Below are positions 33,166 to 47,700 of a stretch of 64,000 nucleotides of DNA, in pieces. The position numbers and the translations under genes were made by a program. Below the pieces are notes generated by a model. The model saw nothing but the letters and a program-made list of their open reading frames with translations, was not told where the DNA came from and searched no databases. This stretch comes from Lepidodermella squamata. Taxonomy: Eukaryota > Gastrotricha. The DNA lies in assembly GCA_047495785.1 (NCBI GenBank), contig JBLDXI010000024.1, forward strand, positions 4,712,001 through 4,776,000, in the 5' to 3' direction. Within the stretch, counting starts at the first letter, position 1. Each line of letters begins with the position of its first letter.

Positions 33166-36100
33166 ATGTCTCGTCACTGGGGCAAAGCGGCGCGGTATTC
33201 GTCGCGCGACGGCTCGCCGGGCAACGACGGCAACGACAGCAACGAAGCGTCGAACCCTGGCCCAGTGACAGCGACGACGCATCACAGCCACGGCAGCCAC
33301 CACCACGGCTCGCGAGCCGCCGACTCGGAGCACGAGGAAGAGGACACGCTCGAAATCCGGCCGAATCTGCCGTCGCAGTCGCGGCCGCGGCGCGATGACC
33401 CCAGGTCGGCGGCGGGTCACCGACGCGCTAACGGTGAGTAGCAACTACAAAGTAGCTAATTCTCTCTCGCTCGCTCTATTATGCTTCGAAAATGTAGCTG
33501 GCTGTTTTATTATCTCATCGTTTTTGCGGGTAATCTGATAGTATATTATGTGTCTGCGTGTGCGCGGGCGCTAAATTAGATGCGCGTAATTGCGCTCACG
33601 CGTGAGTTCACGTTGATAATTGGCACAGGCCGCGAGAGTTAGTGATGGTTGGTGGTGGAAAAATGACCCTTTGAAAGCGAATATCACAGTGCGATAGAAA
33701 TGAGACACTCGCTGCCTTAAATTTTAAGGCGGCGCTGACAGCTGCGACCGGCGACTGGGTTAAGCCTGCCTTTGATTAATTTGATAATAGAATATCTTTA
33801 TATTCATTCGGTCGCGAAATGCTAATCACTTGACCGCGACTTGTATTGAGAATTTAAGCCGCCGGTTGCTAATGACTAAGCTTTCAGCGTACTTTAGCGA
33901 CCCGGCTTCTTTAGGCCAATTACAAGGCGTTTCAATGCTCGGATTATGCCGGATAATTGAATTTATTTCACATCAATGAAAAATGAAAGACGCTGAAAAT
34001 AATTTGAAAATTATTCAAATTTTGTTGACAGCTTGTTTTTGGTGTTATTTCCCAAGCAAAACTTGTTGACTAATGCGTGTTTATAAATTATTCAACGAAA
34101 ATAATAAGCGATGATTACAAAGTGAGACAAGCCAGGTAAAAAAATCGCAAAACGAACACCTTTGAGGGTGCAAAATTATGTAAAATCACCGGACTAGCTA
34201 AAGTGTAATATTCGGGGCAGGTATTTCCTGAAAAATTCATAGAAATTCGAATAAAATGGAACTAATTTTTTTCGAAATGTGAAAATTTGAGAATAAAACA
34301 GGTGACGGAGTTCGATTTTAACGTTTTCTCCTAGATATTCTCGGTTTTTTTTGAATTTAAGCTCTTCTTAAGAATACGTTTTATAGCCATGAAAAATGTA
34401 TGAAAAATGAGAAAAAGAAAATTCTGCTCAAACAGAATCCAAATTCCTAGTTTTGATCAAATTTTTCGATGTTTTTTCTAATTCCATAATTTTTATTTTC
34501 TCCAACTATTCTTCCTTTTTCCATCATTTTCGCACCTGGCGTACCGATTTTCGTACTCTGACAATTTTAGGAAAAACTGTAGGCGGGGTTTTATTTCAAC
34601 TTTTTCTCCTCGTTTCTCGGATTTTCGGATTGAGCTCATCCCACAAAAATTGTATACCTTATGTGGTCAAATTTGCTTCTGAAAAGTGAGAAATATGGAG
34701 GGAACTGCCAAAGAGATATCAAAAAATCCATATTTTTGATCAAATTTGTCGAGGTTTCTTTCAGTTCTGTATTTATTCTATTTTCTGTAATTATTTCTTT
34801 TTCCGCAATTTTCGCACTTGGCGCACCGATTTCTGGTCCGAAATAATTGTTGTGAATACAATATATCTCGAGTGTTTTGATATTAGGGCGCTGTAATATA
34901 TGAGATTTCCGCTCGTTATATTTTTCCAGCGCTCCCGAAAATTTATTTTTTCTGCCGCTCTTGTTATTTCTGGCCGCATTTCACATGGCGTTACAAAACT
35001 ACACTCGCATTTTCCGCACAATTTGCTGTGAGCGTTTTTGCCACGCCATATTACTCGCTATGTTTACGAGTGGGCAGTGAAGAGGTTCCGCCCGCCGGCC
35101 GTCGTCACAAGTCAAGTGTGAACACGCTCCTGTGGACGACGCTTCGCCACCTAGCCGCACCTCATCGAGCGAGTAGCGTCGCGTAGAGTGCCGCCATGTT
35201 AAACACGCATGATACGCGGCCTGTTTCTTTGTCATGTCGGCGGCGCATCACTCGCCTGGCTTATTGTATCAACCACGAGAGATGAGCGTAAAAGACATCC
35301 ATCGAGGCAATTAAGTGTCATTATCGTCATCATCATCATCGTTTTACGGTGGTGTGTGTAGTAATAATACCGAGTCAAAAAGCGTCGTGTTTTGCATCTC
35401 AGCAGCAGCTGTTTATACATTGTTTATTATGAAAATACAACCAGAAGCTAAATATCGCAATTTGACGTGTTTCAAGTGGCGGTTGTTAATGGCAATAATT
35501 ACTCTCGCAAGGTGATGTTGTCGCAAAATTACTATCTAGTGCTGCTATCGACAATTGTTGTCGCGCATCTCGGCATATTGCGGCAAATAACAAAACAGGC
35601 GTTAAAAATAACACGTGTTGGCCGGCTGGCATTAAAGTCATTTGCGGCGGCGGGTTGATGTTAATTATTATTAATGCTGAAATAACAGGCCTTTTTATTT
35701 TTTTCGGGTTTTGTATTTTTGCAAGCTCTGCAAAAAGTGCTAGGCAATTGTTATTTATGAAGACTGCTGATGACAAGGCTGCGAATATTGTTATTATTTA
35801 TCACGTCCCGAAGAAATTAATGCAGATTTGTTCTACGGGATGTGGATGAATTATTACTGCTTTAAAACGAGGAAAAGATTGAGTTGGTGTGCTTTATTTC
35901 CACTAAAAATACAAATTCGTTTCTGAAGCGAGGAAATTGAGAAATTAATGGACATGGGGAATAAACCTTTTTGAACTGGGCTGAAATTTCTAAAAAGCTG
36001 GTGACTGAAAATGAAATATTGCTTCATTTTAGCTTCAGAATGAAGTGCAAATTCCACCCGGGATTACCACGGAGAAATTAATCGATTTAAAACCGCCTTC

Positions 36101-39100
36101 GTTGGAACCGTTGGAAACCATTCAGGGTACCCCATTTGGCGACTCGACTGAACCCATCCTCATTACCAAATTTTTGAAATTTTCGTCGTTAAACGGGCAT
36201 CCGATCGGTCCGGTCCATCCAATTCGATGAGAATTAGTTACCCTCCGTTGTTCATCGTCTAGTTTTGCTTCGCGGATTAGGGCGAATTCCTAAATATTAA
36301 ATATTCTCTCCGAAGAAACAGGCCTGGAAATCGGGGAATAAACGCGACTTTTATCCAAGAAAGCCTCGGATTTTTGCTGAGGTATGGCAAATTTGATAGA
36401 TGATCATTATGACCGGCCTAACAAGTGCGAAGGTTCATATCTGACACGCCGTCATGGTTCTTGGCGTATCCTACAATGCGGGAGGCGAATATGCAGCGAA
36501 TGAGCTTCAATATTTCGAATTTCCGATCAGCTGAAATTTCCGTCCGAAACATGAAGATCCAAATGAGAAAAAGGAAGAAGAACATTTTTAAGCCTAGGAT
36601 CAAATATGTGGGATTGAAAATTTTCGATTTTGCATCTATTTTTAATCGAAAAGCTGAATGGAAGCATCGACAATGTGATCCGAGTTCTAAGCTTTAGCAC
36701 AAGGTTGGCATTAATAGCTGCTAGATGTCGGCTTTTAGTACTGTTATATTGTCATGAAATGTGAAGAAGTGCGAAGTTTCACGGACATTTTCCACCCTAC
36801 TAGTCTACTAGTCTTGCTTCAAGAGCTCTAAATCTTGATTTTATCTCATTTTTCAAATCGAAATTCATGAAAAAATTGTGTTTCTATTGCAGACCTTCGA
36901 TCGACAATAAAAGAGCGGCGTGGTGGCGATAAACGAGACCGGTCGAACGAACGGCGGCAAAAGCGATCGCGCCACGACCGGGAAGAAGGCGAGCGGGACG
37001 ACGTATCGTCATCGGACGGCTCGCGAAAGCACGCCGCCTCGCCCAGCGTCGCGCCATCGAGCGTTGTCGAGGCTGTTCAGCACGAAACAACGCAGGCTGG
37101 TCCGGCCCAGGAGAAGGCGATGCGGGAGCGGTTGGAAAAGGCGAGGCTCGAAGCGCTGGCCCGGGAGAAGCAGCTGCAGGAGGAGTTGAAGAAACTCGGC
37201 CAGGCTGATTTGTTGAGTCCGGCTCAGAAGGCGAAAGCAGCGGCTGCTGCGGCTACGGCTTCGGCCAATAAAAAGACTGCGGCTGCTAATAAGGTTCGTT
37301 TTTATTGCGTTATTCAAATTTTATCGGGGGATTTTCGAACAAAAATGCTTTGGCACTAAGCTTTGAGTACTGAATATCCCGCAAATATCGAGTCACTATT
37401 AGCCCCGAAACGTCATTTTTACGGGTATCCCTAGTCGGTCGAACCTGATCGAAGATTTTCAGCTTGGTCTAACTTGGCCGAAAATGTCCGAAAATGATTT
37501 CAGGAGTACTAAATGACTGCCGAGTTATTGAGCAAATAGCAAATCCGACCAAAAGTAACTGCTGCCCGGCGGGGCTTGTGTCTTCTCCCGTTTCGGTACT
37601 TCCTAAGTCCTAAGTAGCGACTCCAAAATTATTGAAAGGTAGCTGGCAGTTCAAAACTCGAATAGAAACATTGATGCCTATATTTTTCTTACGAGGCATT
37701 GATATTTTCCGCTAGTCTGCGATAGCTGGATACAGCTGAGAAGACTGGCTGAGATCGGCGCAGGTCCAGATCCGAGCCGACTTGCGGCTTCATCCGACCT
37801 CACCTTTCTCTTGTAACCCGAGTTCGGTTTGCCATGTGACTGAAAAGTTCGCTATTCAAGTGGAAAAATAGATCATTTATATTTTCAGTGGTCATGGTAC
37901 TTCTTCCGATAATTTGCTTAAGCTGTTAGAGCTCCGCATTTACGTGTTGTAGTTCAGCCTCGAAATTGGCGAGTTTGACCTAATGACCTCAATTTCGTTA
38001 AGGTTTTTTCCGAACCTTCGAATGCGTCGGATCCTGACGGCCCTCAGGGCAGGGTTTAGCTGTTTTCCCGGAGGTGGGACAGACCGTGTTACTGTTTAAG
38101 GACCACAGTTCGTTCGCTGCGCCAGTGGGAGATAGCAAACTGCCTTGGAAGCTGGCGTCGACTGTTGGATTCGGGGCCGAAGAGATCGGCGCAAGTCCAG
38201 ATCCGAGCAGACTTGCGGCCTCATTGCGCAGATGTCAGCTGCCAACCGGCCCATCGTTACAGAGAACAAATTGTAGTGGAATTGAAAATTACGCCCGGAC
38301 ATGATCTGAAATTCGTCCATATCCTGCTCGTCGTTGAAAAATATTGATCCTCATAACGAGGAATCGACCACAGATTGTCGGTGCGCTGATAGAACGGGTC
38401 GTTATTTAAGGAGGCTGACCAATTCTAACATCCAATTCTAACTTCCCAACCGCGCTATGGAAGGGATGGGCCAGATTTACATCATACTCCCCCTTGTCCC
38501 GGGCACCCACGTTTCCATTCACTATGCTGCGTTTGTATGAAAATAAAATGTGATCGATGGCCACAAACTTGCCGCGTGAGTTCGCTCGCTTTTTCAGCGA
38601 AATCCCTGCGCCCGCGAAGCGAACAGAGAGAATGTTGGATGGAACCGAGGGAAAATTCAACGGCTTGTTTCTATTATAGAGCCTCGTACGTTGTTTCGTA
38701 GGCGGTGTTGTATTCGGCCATGTGTAACTACACGAAAGTGACTCGAAAATGATTTGAAAATCTCTTCGCTCTCCGACTAAGAGCTTCTTTTGGACCGATA
38801 ATAAATCTAACGAGGCGACCATAGTAGCTTTCGAGACCAAATTCGTCGTAGCCAGATAGAACTCCGTGCCTTTGGAGAAATCGGCCAAAATGCATGAACA
38901 GCGTTCGAGATGTGCTTACGGCCGAATAATCGACCGAAATCGAAGACGAACTGGTTGAATCATTTGTCTTGCCAAGTGGACAGTAGTGCTAACACCTCAG
39001 TCCTTGGTTTTTCTCACCATGTATGACACCGCACGAGCTCGATCATTATCGTTCAAAGACTTCATTTTTCTCTTGAAAGGATTCAAACCGTAGGCAGCAA

Positions 39101-42100
39101 CATGAATATCTGAGAGTTTCCATGTAGAGGCAATCTCGTTATGGAGAGCTGAGCTGCCCAGGAGCCATTTCAGTGAAGGTTCTTTAACAACTTCGTAGTT
39201 CGGTTATATGCTCCTGGGTCGGAAAAGTGGTAGCAGCCTCAGAATATTTGGTGTACCTGATGTTATTGCTGTTGAGAAATTCGGTTTTCTTCACATTATT
39301 GTTCATTTTTGAGAGTTTGATCGCCAAAGCGAATGAGCAAATATTCACGAAAAAGGTCAGTGGTTATTATGTAGTTTGATTCCGATAATATATAGCAGCA
39401 ACTATGCTATTAAAAATTCAATTTTTTTATTCGTCCGGACATGGAACAGTGTCGAGTGAAAATATGATTATGAGTAAAACTTTAAAATTTGATATTTTTT
39501 GTATTTATAGGCTAAAGCAGCGACTGCGGCCGCGCAAGCTAAAGCAGACGAAAAGCCACCTGCCGATGAGAAAAAACCGCTGGTTCTACCAAACCGAGGC
39601 ATGTCAACCTTCGTGGAGGACGCTCAAATCAGCAGCCCCGAGTCGCGATCGCCCAGCCCGGTCGCCCAGCCGCGAGCCGAGGCCGCCGAACCGCCGGCTA
39701 AAAAGTCGTACGGCTACTCGAAATTCGGGGATCTGGACGCGTCATCCGAGGAGGACGACGTGAAATCAATCGGTAGCTCGCCGCAATCCGACAAAATCGA
39801 CCAGCCAATGTCGACCATGCAGCGGTACCTGAGCGAGCGGTTGGACTCTGGGTCACGTGACGGCATGTCCCCGGCCGCCATTGCGAGACGAGCCGTTGCT
39901 GAGATGAACAAAGCGGCGGCTGCGTCGCCGAGTGAACGCATCGACTCGCCCGGGTCGTCGACCGGGTTCTACACGGCCAAGTTCTCCGACCTGTTCACCG
40001 ACCGACCGTATGAAGACTCGCCGAGGGAGTTGCCGCCCGATATCGCCTGCCTGCCGCCCTACCTACCCGCGCTGTCCGGGTGTCGCTCCGTCGAAGAATT
40101 CGAATGTATGAATCGAATTGACGAGGGAACGTACGGCGTTGTGTATCGGGCGAAGGAAAAGAAAACCGGTGAAATGGTGGCGTTGAAGCGGTTGAAAATG
40201 GAGAAGGAACGCGAGGGCTTCCCGATAACGTCACTGCGAGAAATCTCGACCCTCCTCAAGGCGCAGCATCCGAATATTGTGACAGTGCGTGAAATTGTTG
40301 TCGGGTCGAATTTGGATAAAATCTACATTGTCATGGACTTTGTTGAGCACGACTTGAAGGCGCTCATGGAGTCGATGCAGAGCCCGTTTTTACCCGGCGA
40401 GGTGAAGACGTTGATGATCCAGCTGTTGCGGGGCGTGGCGCATATGCATGACAATTGGATTATTCATCGCGATTTGAAAACTTCCAATCTGCTTCTCTCA
40501 CATCGCGGTGTTCTCAAGGTGAGTTATCGAAATTTTAATTTTTTTATCATTTTTCGGGGAAAATTTGAAATTTTATTCCAAAATCCGCTGTGAGACGGGA
40601 TTTTTTTTTATGAAAGCTTGGTTTGACTAATTTTCCAGATTTTTTCTCGATTTTTGATGTTTTAAACTAGGAAGAGATACTCATCAAATTCTGGAAATTG
40701 CAGATGCATTTTTCTGTTTTAGTTATCCAATCTGAAAGTCCAAAACAATTCCTCTGAAATATGGGCTCTGAATCGCATTATTTACTCGAGAAATATAATC
40801 TACATCTTTCCATGAACTCCTGAAGTGAAATATCCTCAGAAAAATTGTTTCAAGTTGACCCAATTTTTCCTCCGAAATTTAATTTTTTTTCTCATTTTTC
40901 TGGAATTTATTCCGCTGTTAGACCTCGAAATAAGCGTTTAGTTTGACCTAAATTCAGACTATTTTCGGGAATTTTTTCTCGACTTTTCACTCTGAGAATG
41001 GATTAATTTGTTCAATTTTTTTAATGAAGAGTCGCCAAATATTTTCCTTTCTATGGCTTTCCTTCAATCAAGTATCAAATGAAACAAATATTCTCCGTTG
41101 AGTTTTGTTTTCCCTAAATTGTTTTTATTTTTTTGAATGTAATTCTGTTGGCAAAGCTTTCTTTCATTATTTTTCCGGCGGTTTTTTCAATTATTTGTAG
41201 TTTGAAACTCGAGATTTTGAATGGGATTATAGCTGGCCGGTTTATTCCGAGTTCATGTTTATTCGCAGCATTGCGTTGTTTTTCTGTATCAACCCCGGCC
41301 CTAGAGACTCCTGGTTTTCTTATCACAAAGCTGGCCCACTCGTAAATAGCACGATTGATGACGTGCCATTTCATTATTATCCCCTCATTGCCAAGTGAAT
41401 GACAGGCCGTAAAACATAAATACTAGTCGTAAACAAACAGAAAAGCAAGTGCGAGGGCGGTGCTGTTTTTTGCGACCACGTGGCCGAGTGCGCGGCGGCG
41501 TGCTCGCCACGTGGCGCGCATCGCAATAAAAACCCAGCTTAATATTAACAAAAATGAACAATTATTGATTGTTGTTTGCAATCTTAGATCGGCGATTTCG
41601 GCCTCGCTCGAGAGTATGGCTCCCCGCTGAAGCCGTACACCCAAGTTGTAGTCACCCTGTGGTACCGGTCACCTGAGCTGCTACTCGGAACAAAGGTGAG
41701 ACTTTTTTCGAATTTTTTTCCCAAATTTTTTCTTGCTTCGTCTGTTGCCGCCTGTTCATAATTCATATAATTGAATCGGGTGGTGTATTAGGAGCGTAGA
41801 ATGAACCGTGGTGGTTTGATGTAATCGAATCACCGCGCCCGGACACGCTGGTTCTCAGACCCTGTTCTGATTTCCTTGAACATCCGGATTACATTTTTTT
41901 CAATAATTTTTCAGATGTACTCTACCGCTGTTGACATGTGGTCCGTCGGCTGTATTTTCGCTGAGATGATCAATCGAAAACCGCTTTTCCCGGGCCGCTC
42001 GGAAATGGAGCAGCTCAACAAGATTTTCTCAGTGTTGGGCACTCCGTCCGAGAAAATCTGGCCCGGTCTGTCGCAGCTGCCCGGCTGGAAGCAGGCCGCC

Positions 42101-43006
42101 TTCGCGAATGTGGCCTACAACTCGCTGCGGAACAAATTCGAACAGGGCGCGCTGTCGCCGGCCGGGTTCAAGCTGATGAATGGTCTGCTGACGTACAGCC
42201 CCGATAATCGCTTTTCGGCCGCCGAGGCGTTGAAGCACGAGTATTTCACGGAGAAGCCGCACCCGGTGCCGCCGTCCATGTTTCCGACGTGGCCGGCCAA
42301 GTCGGAGGGCGGGTCGAAGCCGGGCATGAAGAAGGCGCGCAAGCAGACGACGCCGCGTGCGCCCGAGGCCGGCGTTGGCGCCTACGCTAAACTTCTCGTA
42401 AGTTTTCAATTTTTTTATAGCAATAGGAATTTTCGATTTTTCGTTAAATTCTTTTCTCGGAAAATTTGATATTATAGTTTTTTTCAATTTTATTTATCTT
42501 CTATTGCGGTTTTCTATCATCGCTTTGCTAGTTTGTATTTTCGATTCACTATGGCGTAAAACCAAATATTTATTCAGGCTTTATTTTTCCAATATTTTCA
42601 TCACGTGCAAAAAAATTCCTATTGACATTTATATACTGTCATTTTTTCCTTTTCCCTGACCTTTCAGACCTATAATTAGGTTTCTCTTTCATCCAATGTA
42701 ATTTGAATTCTTCAATTGCGCTAAATTTTATTGTCGAAACAAGATATATTTTCTAAATTTTCAAATTCAATTCAAATTTTTTTAATTCTCATTTTACATC
42801 TTTCCAGTATTCGCGAGCCCCCATTTTTCGCTTGAAATTCTTGAAATTTTTGATAAAATTTTTAGCAATCTTCTTTAATTTATTTCTTTAATTTATAGCA
42901 ATTTTTCTCTATGTTATTCATATATTTTCAGGGTGAGGATGACGATGAAGAACGGTTCAAGCTGAATGTTGCTCAAGGCCCATCGCTGTTCCAGATCAAG
43001 CCGTAG
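33166..43006 (+). CDS. CDK11: CDK11 (PITSLRE) cyclin-dependent kinase (780 aa, 6 exons)
   Basis: Exons 33166-33433, 36893-37293, 39511-40518, 41588-41695, 41915-42397 and 42932-43006 keep frame throughout. The N-terminal half is low-complexity: histidine/acidic in exon 1, then Arg/Glu-rich, then a charged coiled-coil-like stretch ending in an alanine/lysine tract. The kinase domain starts near residue 421 with the glycine loop EGTYGVVY. It has the PITSLRE helix at about 461-467, catalytic HRDLKTSN at about 542, and DFGLAREYG at about 562, all diagnostic of CDK11. The C-terminus ends in LFQIKP-type sequence, as in other CDK11 proteins. CDK11 with cyclin L works in transcription and pre-mRNA splicing, partly by phosphorylating SF3B1. 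Introns 1 and 2 are large (3.5 and 2.2 kb). AATAAA at 43147-43152. Confidence 0.94.
37751..38224 (+). repeat. Two copies of a 43-bp sequence in CDK11 intron 2
   Basis: The GATCGGCGCAGGTCCAGATC-type stretch at 37751-37793 recurs with a few changes at 38182-38224. They look like remnants of an older duplicated or mobile sequence. A 160-codon minus-strand frame at 38406-38888 lies nearby but matches nothing I recognise. Confidence 0.6.
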
Positions 43007-43552
43007 TTTCTGTTGTCGATTGTTCTGGATCGCCGAATGGCTGCCATTTAATATCCTTGCTATACATACAACCTTAATTTTTACATTCGGTCAATCAACG
43101 CGATTTCAGCGTTAAAAAGTGAAAAAACCTGTGAAAAATTCTTTTGAATAAAAAATCTTTTTACGTATAAATATTGAATTTTTCTTCCTGAAAAGGGTTA
43201 TATTTTTCCACTATTTTTTTAGATAATAATTTTATTGAGTAATTGCATGTTGTTGCTATGAACTGAACCGCTCTAACCCTCAAGCACGCTTTTAACAATT
43301 CCCGGTTAGTTGGTTGCTTTTGTTATCCTTGAATTATTCTAATTCTTCTCCTTTGCGTTCTCCTTCGGTATTTAGCAAATGTCGCAGAACTGATCGGTGT
43401 TGAAAATGAACAGAGAAAATGACGACCGGGCAAGAATCAAGTGGCTGCGTATATTTCAAAGGTACGAAACTTATCAAAGATCGCCAGATAAATCAAGCTG
43501 ATGAGCTGGAATTAAATCCGAATTTTCAACGATATCGAATTTGATTCTGCTA
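43007..43552. other. CDK11 3' flank and GMPPB distal upstream region
   Basis: Contains the CDK11 poly(A) signal at 43147-43152. No coding region supported. Confidence 0.35.
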
Positions 43553-43703
43553 TCGTGCTCTTGTGTTATTCCTCTTTGTGCTTTACACCACTCGAGGAAC
43601 GTCAACCAGAGCATAAATTACATTCATAACCAGTCTCTACGGGTAGCCGATTTAAACTCTTCGGACAAACAAATCGATTATCTACTAAACTCTGGCTACA
43701 TTT
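43553..43703 (+). repeat. Dispersed 151-bp repeat, copy A
   Basis: Nearly identical, in the same orientation, to 46473-46623 (copy B), with only a few differences. It runs from TCGTGCTCTTGTGTTATTCC to TCTGGCTACATTT. It is followed within about 10 bases by TTCTTCTTTCAG, an acceptor-like site, as copy B is followed by a real acceptor. Confidence 0.85.
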
Positions 43704-44701
43704 CTTCTTTCAGATTGCGGCGGTGAAGCAGCGTCAATTACCTGAAAAACTGGTTTCATTGAGAGCAAGGTAAATGAGATTTCTGAATCGAAATTGTGGC
43801 TGTTTATTAATGATGAACATAACCGCTTAGTGTTTGAAAAATCATGATTCAAGATCGCCTTGGCTGAAAAATATTTGTTATCTATCTTAAAATTCAAAAT
43901 CTTTCGCGTTTTCTACTATAGCATATTTTTGTTTAACAGTTTGTCCGCCGTTAAGCGTGACGAGACGCTGTCAATTGGCCACGGCAAATTTACGGCTAAA
44001 AGGTGTGTACAAAATTTATATTCCTTACATTATTTGTTGTAGCCCACGCTTAAAGCGTGAAAAATTAGGATTGGTTTAGATGGTTTTAGATAGTTTTCGG
44101 GCGACTTTTGAATGCTTCGGTGTTACCTGTTCTCGCTGTAAATTAGTCGAGGACATGGTGTCATGAGAAGCACATAGCAAAGTGAAGAGTGTCTACGGGC
44201 AGTTCAATTTTTACTTTTTCACTCAACTGCCAATAATATCTCTGTTACATTTTACATTTGTGTTTCTCTACTCTTTTCACAGATTATCTGGACCAAGAAG
44301 AAGCTCGATGAATGAGAATCCACATATTCGCCCTGATAATTTTCATCTTTATAAGCCTTTATAAGCCCTTGACCTTGTAGTTTTTTCTGGCTTCGTGCTT
44401 TTGTCTTGACGTGACGTATTTTTTGCTCTACACGCGTATAGCACAGGTATAATTCACGTCATTGTTACAAAGGTTTAGCCATATAGTAAGGGCAATTCTT
44501 TTGTGCTGTTTCCTTTTTTTGCCGTACACTAATTTTGGCCAAAATTCCTGCGGCATTAGGGGCCTCGTAACTGAATTCCAATTATTTTCCTTTGGTAGTT
44601 CTCCTAATGCTCAGTTAGTTTTTCTCTCGAAACTTGGCTTTTAACTGGAGGATTTATTTGCTATAGCGGCTTGACAGTTATTTAAATTAAATCTTCGAGA
44701 G
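43704..44701. other. Upstream region of GMPPB
   Basis: No open frame with family features. Presumed promoter and leader; acceptor-like CTATAG and GACAG sites lie within 45 bases of the GMPPB ATG. Confidence 0.35.
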
Positions 44702-47700
44702 ATGAAGGCGTTGATTCTGGTCGGTGGTTATGGCACGCGTCTGCGTCCGCTGACCCTGACTAAGCCGAAGCCGCTGGTCGAATTCTGCAACAAGCCGATG
44801 CTGCTTTTCCAAATCGAAGCCCTGGCAGAGGTTAGTTCACGCCAAATTTCGAAAATTTAGGTCAAAATGCCAAAAATTCAGTGACTAAATGAGAAGTAAA
44901 CAAGGTTTTTAATTTGATTGAAATTCTACATTTTTAAATTATTTTGGTGAGCTTAATTCTAGAATTAGAGATTCAACTTTGAGAAAATAACCAAAATTCC
45001 CTTGAATTTCTTTGAAAATTGAAAATTGATGAATCGTAAATCTGAACTGAAATCGAATTCCGACCCTTGTTTCTTGGAATATTTGTCACAGCGGCTCTAT
45101 AAATTCCGGACTTTGCTATATAAATGCAAATTTCGTGCCGTAAGAGCCGTAAATCGAAATCAGACCCGACGCGGGAAAGTGTCGAGGCTGCACGTATAGC
45201 CTAGATTTCGATCTCTACAGCACAGACTAGTCGGTTCTACATTTTCACTCAAAAAATTTCAGGCTGGCGTGAAACTGGTCATTCTCGCCGTTTCCTACAT
45301 GTCCGACATGCTGGAGAACGAGCTGCGCCACGTGGAGAAGGAGCTCGGCATCCGCATTGTCACCTCGCTGGAGAAGGAGCCGCTGGGCACGGCTGGTCCG
45401 TTGGCGCTGGCCTCCGAGCTCCTGCTCGCCGACCCGTCGCCCTTTTTCGTGCTCAACAGCGACGTGATCTGCGACTTCCCGTTCAAGGAAATGATCAAGT
45501 TCCACCAGTCGCACGGCGGCGAGGGCACGATTGTCGTCACCAAAGTGGACGAGCCGTCCAAGTACGGCGTGGTTGTGTACAAGGAAGAGACTGGTCTGAT
45601 CGAGCGATTCGTCGAGAAGCCGCAGGAGTACGTGTCGAACAAGATCAACGCGGGGCTGTACATTTTTTCGACGTCGGTGCTGAAGCGCATCAAGCCCGTG
45701 CCGACGTCGATTGAGAAGGAGATCTTTCCGCAAATGGCTGCTGATAACAAGCTGTTCTGCCTACAACTCAAAGGTTAGATTTACACTTCTTGCTTACTTC
45801 TCAGTCTCAAATTCAAAAATCGAGGAATGATATATTTGTTGAATCTGTCGAATTGTTCAATCAAACAAGGTGCCGCTATTTTTGTTAGCACTGAAAATCG
45901 AAAAAAATCGGAAATTTTTATTTATTTCTGGCAGATGAGAATTTCGAACATTGAAGTAGCTAAAATAGGAATCTCAAAATTAGCTTTATTTCATGGTTAA
46001 ATATTGCATCCCACATTTTGATTCACTTTTACGGTATCGAAAATCGTTGGTGATGAAAAATTTTCCATCGGGAATTGAAAAAAATGAATAAATGAAATAT
46101 TTTTCTCTGAATTTGCTAAAAATCATTCGATAGTAAGAAGTGAGGAGTTCGTCTTCAAATTTAGAATTTGCTATCAAATTTCCTCAAATTTTAGAATTTG
46201 AATACAATCCAAATCCGCAAGCCTTAGCGTTGGGAAATCGTTATATTCGATTATTGATTTATTTTCTTTAAGGGAGTTGAAATGGATTGGAATTCAAGTT
46301 TTTTATTCAAAATCACTATTTTTTGAAAAAATTAAAACATGTCTAAAAATCGAATTGTTTTTCGAAAATTTTCTCCGAAATTTGAAAATTTGCAAAAATT
46401 GAAGCGCTCATCTTGTATGAATTTTGACAATAGTGATTTATCAACGAATATTTTAATTTCTCGATATTTGTGTCGTGCTCTTGTGTTATTCCTCTTTGTG
46501 CTTCTCACCACTCGAGGAACGTCAACCAGAGCATAAATTACATCACAACCAGTCTCTACGGGTAGCCGATTTAAACTCTTCGGACAAACAAATCGATTAT
46601 CTACTAAACTCTGGCTACATTTTACTATTTTTCTTAGGCTTCTGGATGGACGTCGGCCAGCCGAAGGACTACCTCATCGGCACAGCCATGTACCTGGCCT
46701 GGCTGCGCGAACGCAGGCCGCAGGAGTTGTACGCGGGCGAGGGCGTGGTCGGCAACGTCCTCGTCGATTCGACGGCGACCATCGGCAAGAACTGCCGCAT
46801 CGGTCCGAACGTGGTGATTGGGCCGGGCGTGGTCGTCGAGGACGGCGTGTGCCTGAAGCGATGTGCAATTCTCCGCGGATCTCGCATCAAGTCGCACTCG
46901 TGGCTCGATGGCACCATCGTCGGCTGGTCTTCAATCGTCGGTCAATGGGTGAGTCGATTTTTTTTCAAATCGCCTAAAATAAGTAGACCCCTGCTCTGCC
47001 GTTGCAATTCCACCCTACCAACTAACGTTTATCTAACGTGTGCTCGTGCTTTTTAAACACTCTTGTTGTGTGTTTTAATTTTCTATTTATTTTTCGATCC
47101 GTTTGCCGTGGCTCTGTCACTTGATTGCGAGTATATTAACATTTTGAATGTAACGAATGATTCGAAGTTTTCTCACCTGAATGATTATCGTTTAGTTTTG
47201 TTTTATCGCACTTCGATAGCAATTTGGGCTTGTAATTTTAGTAAAATCCCATTTTTCATCCACATAGAACTTTCCATTTTGACATTTGGTCATCCTTTCT
47301 CGTCAGAGATCGAGAACTTATTTTACCCAGTGTGAAGACATTTTTTCGAAGTAATGTTTTAGTTAGCTTTTTTCATTTTCATACTTGCCCTATTTTTCGT
47401 TTAGTATTTCGCCGTTTCATTCTTATTAGCTTGAAAAAAACGAGAATATAATGAAACAGGAGCTATTTCGATTCTACCATGAAATGATGGGATAATATTA
47501 TCCTATGAATATCGATATCATTAGCCCATTAGCATCAGGACCTATATTTTTGCCACTCAATTTTTCAAAATATTTTTTCCATTTTTTAGAAAAAAACTAG
47601 CGCGTAGAATGCAATTATTTTTCTTTTATTCAATTTACCTTTTCTCAGTCCTAATATTCTTATTAGTCTAATATTGAAAATTTCCACCGCAATATTTCAA

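Noticed and set aside
38406-38888. 160-codon minus-strand frame in CDK11 intron 2
   Set aside because: Possibly a decayed mobile element piece, but no motif supports any family.
42029-42487. 152-codon minus-strand frame over CDK11 exon 5
   Set aside because: Antisense shadow of the conserved kinase exon.
43541-43726. 61-codon frame spanning repeat copy A
   Set aside because: The frame arises from the 151-bp repeat and its equivalent in copy B runs into GMPPB intron sequence; no protein support.
45245-45771. Two long minus-strand frames over GMPPB exon 2
   Set aside because: Antisense shadows of a GC-rich conserved exon.
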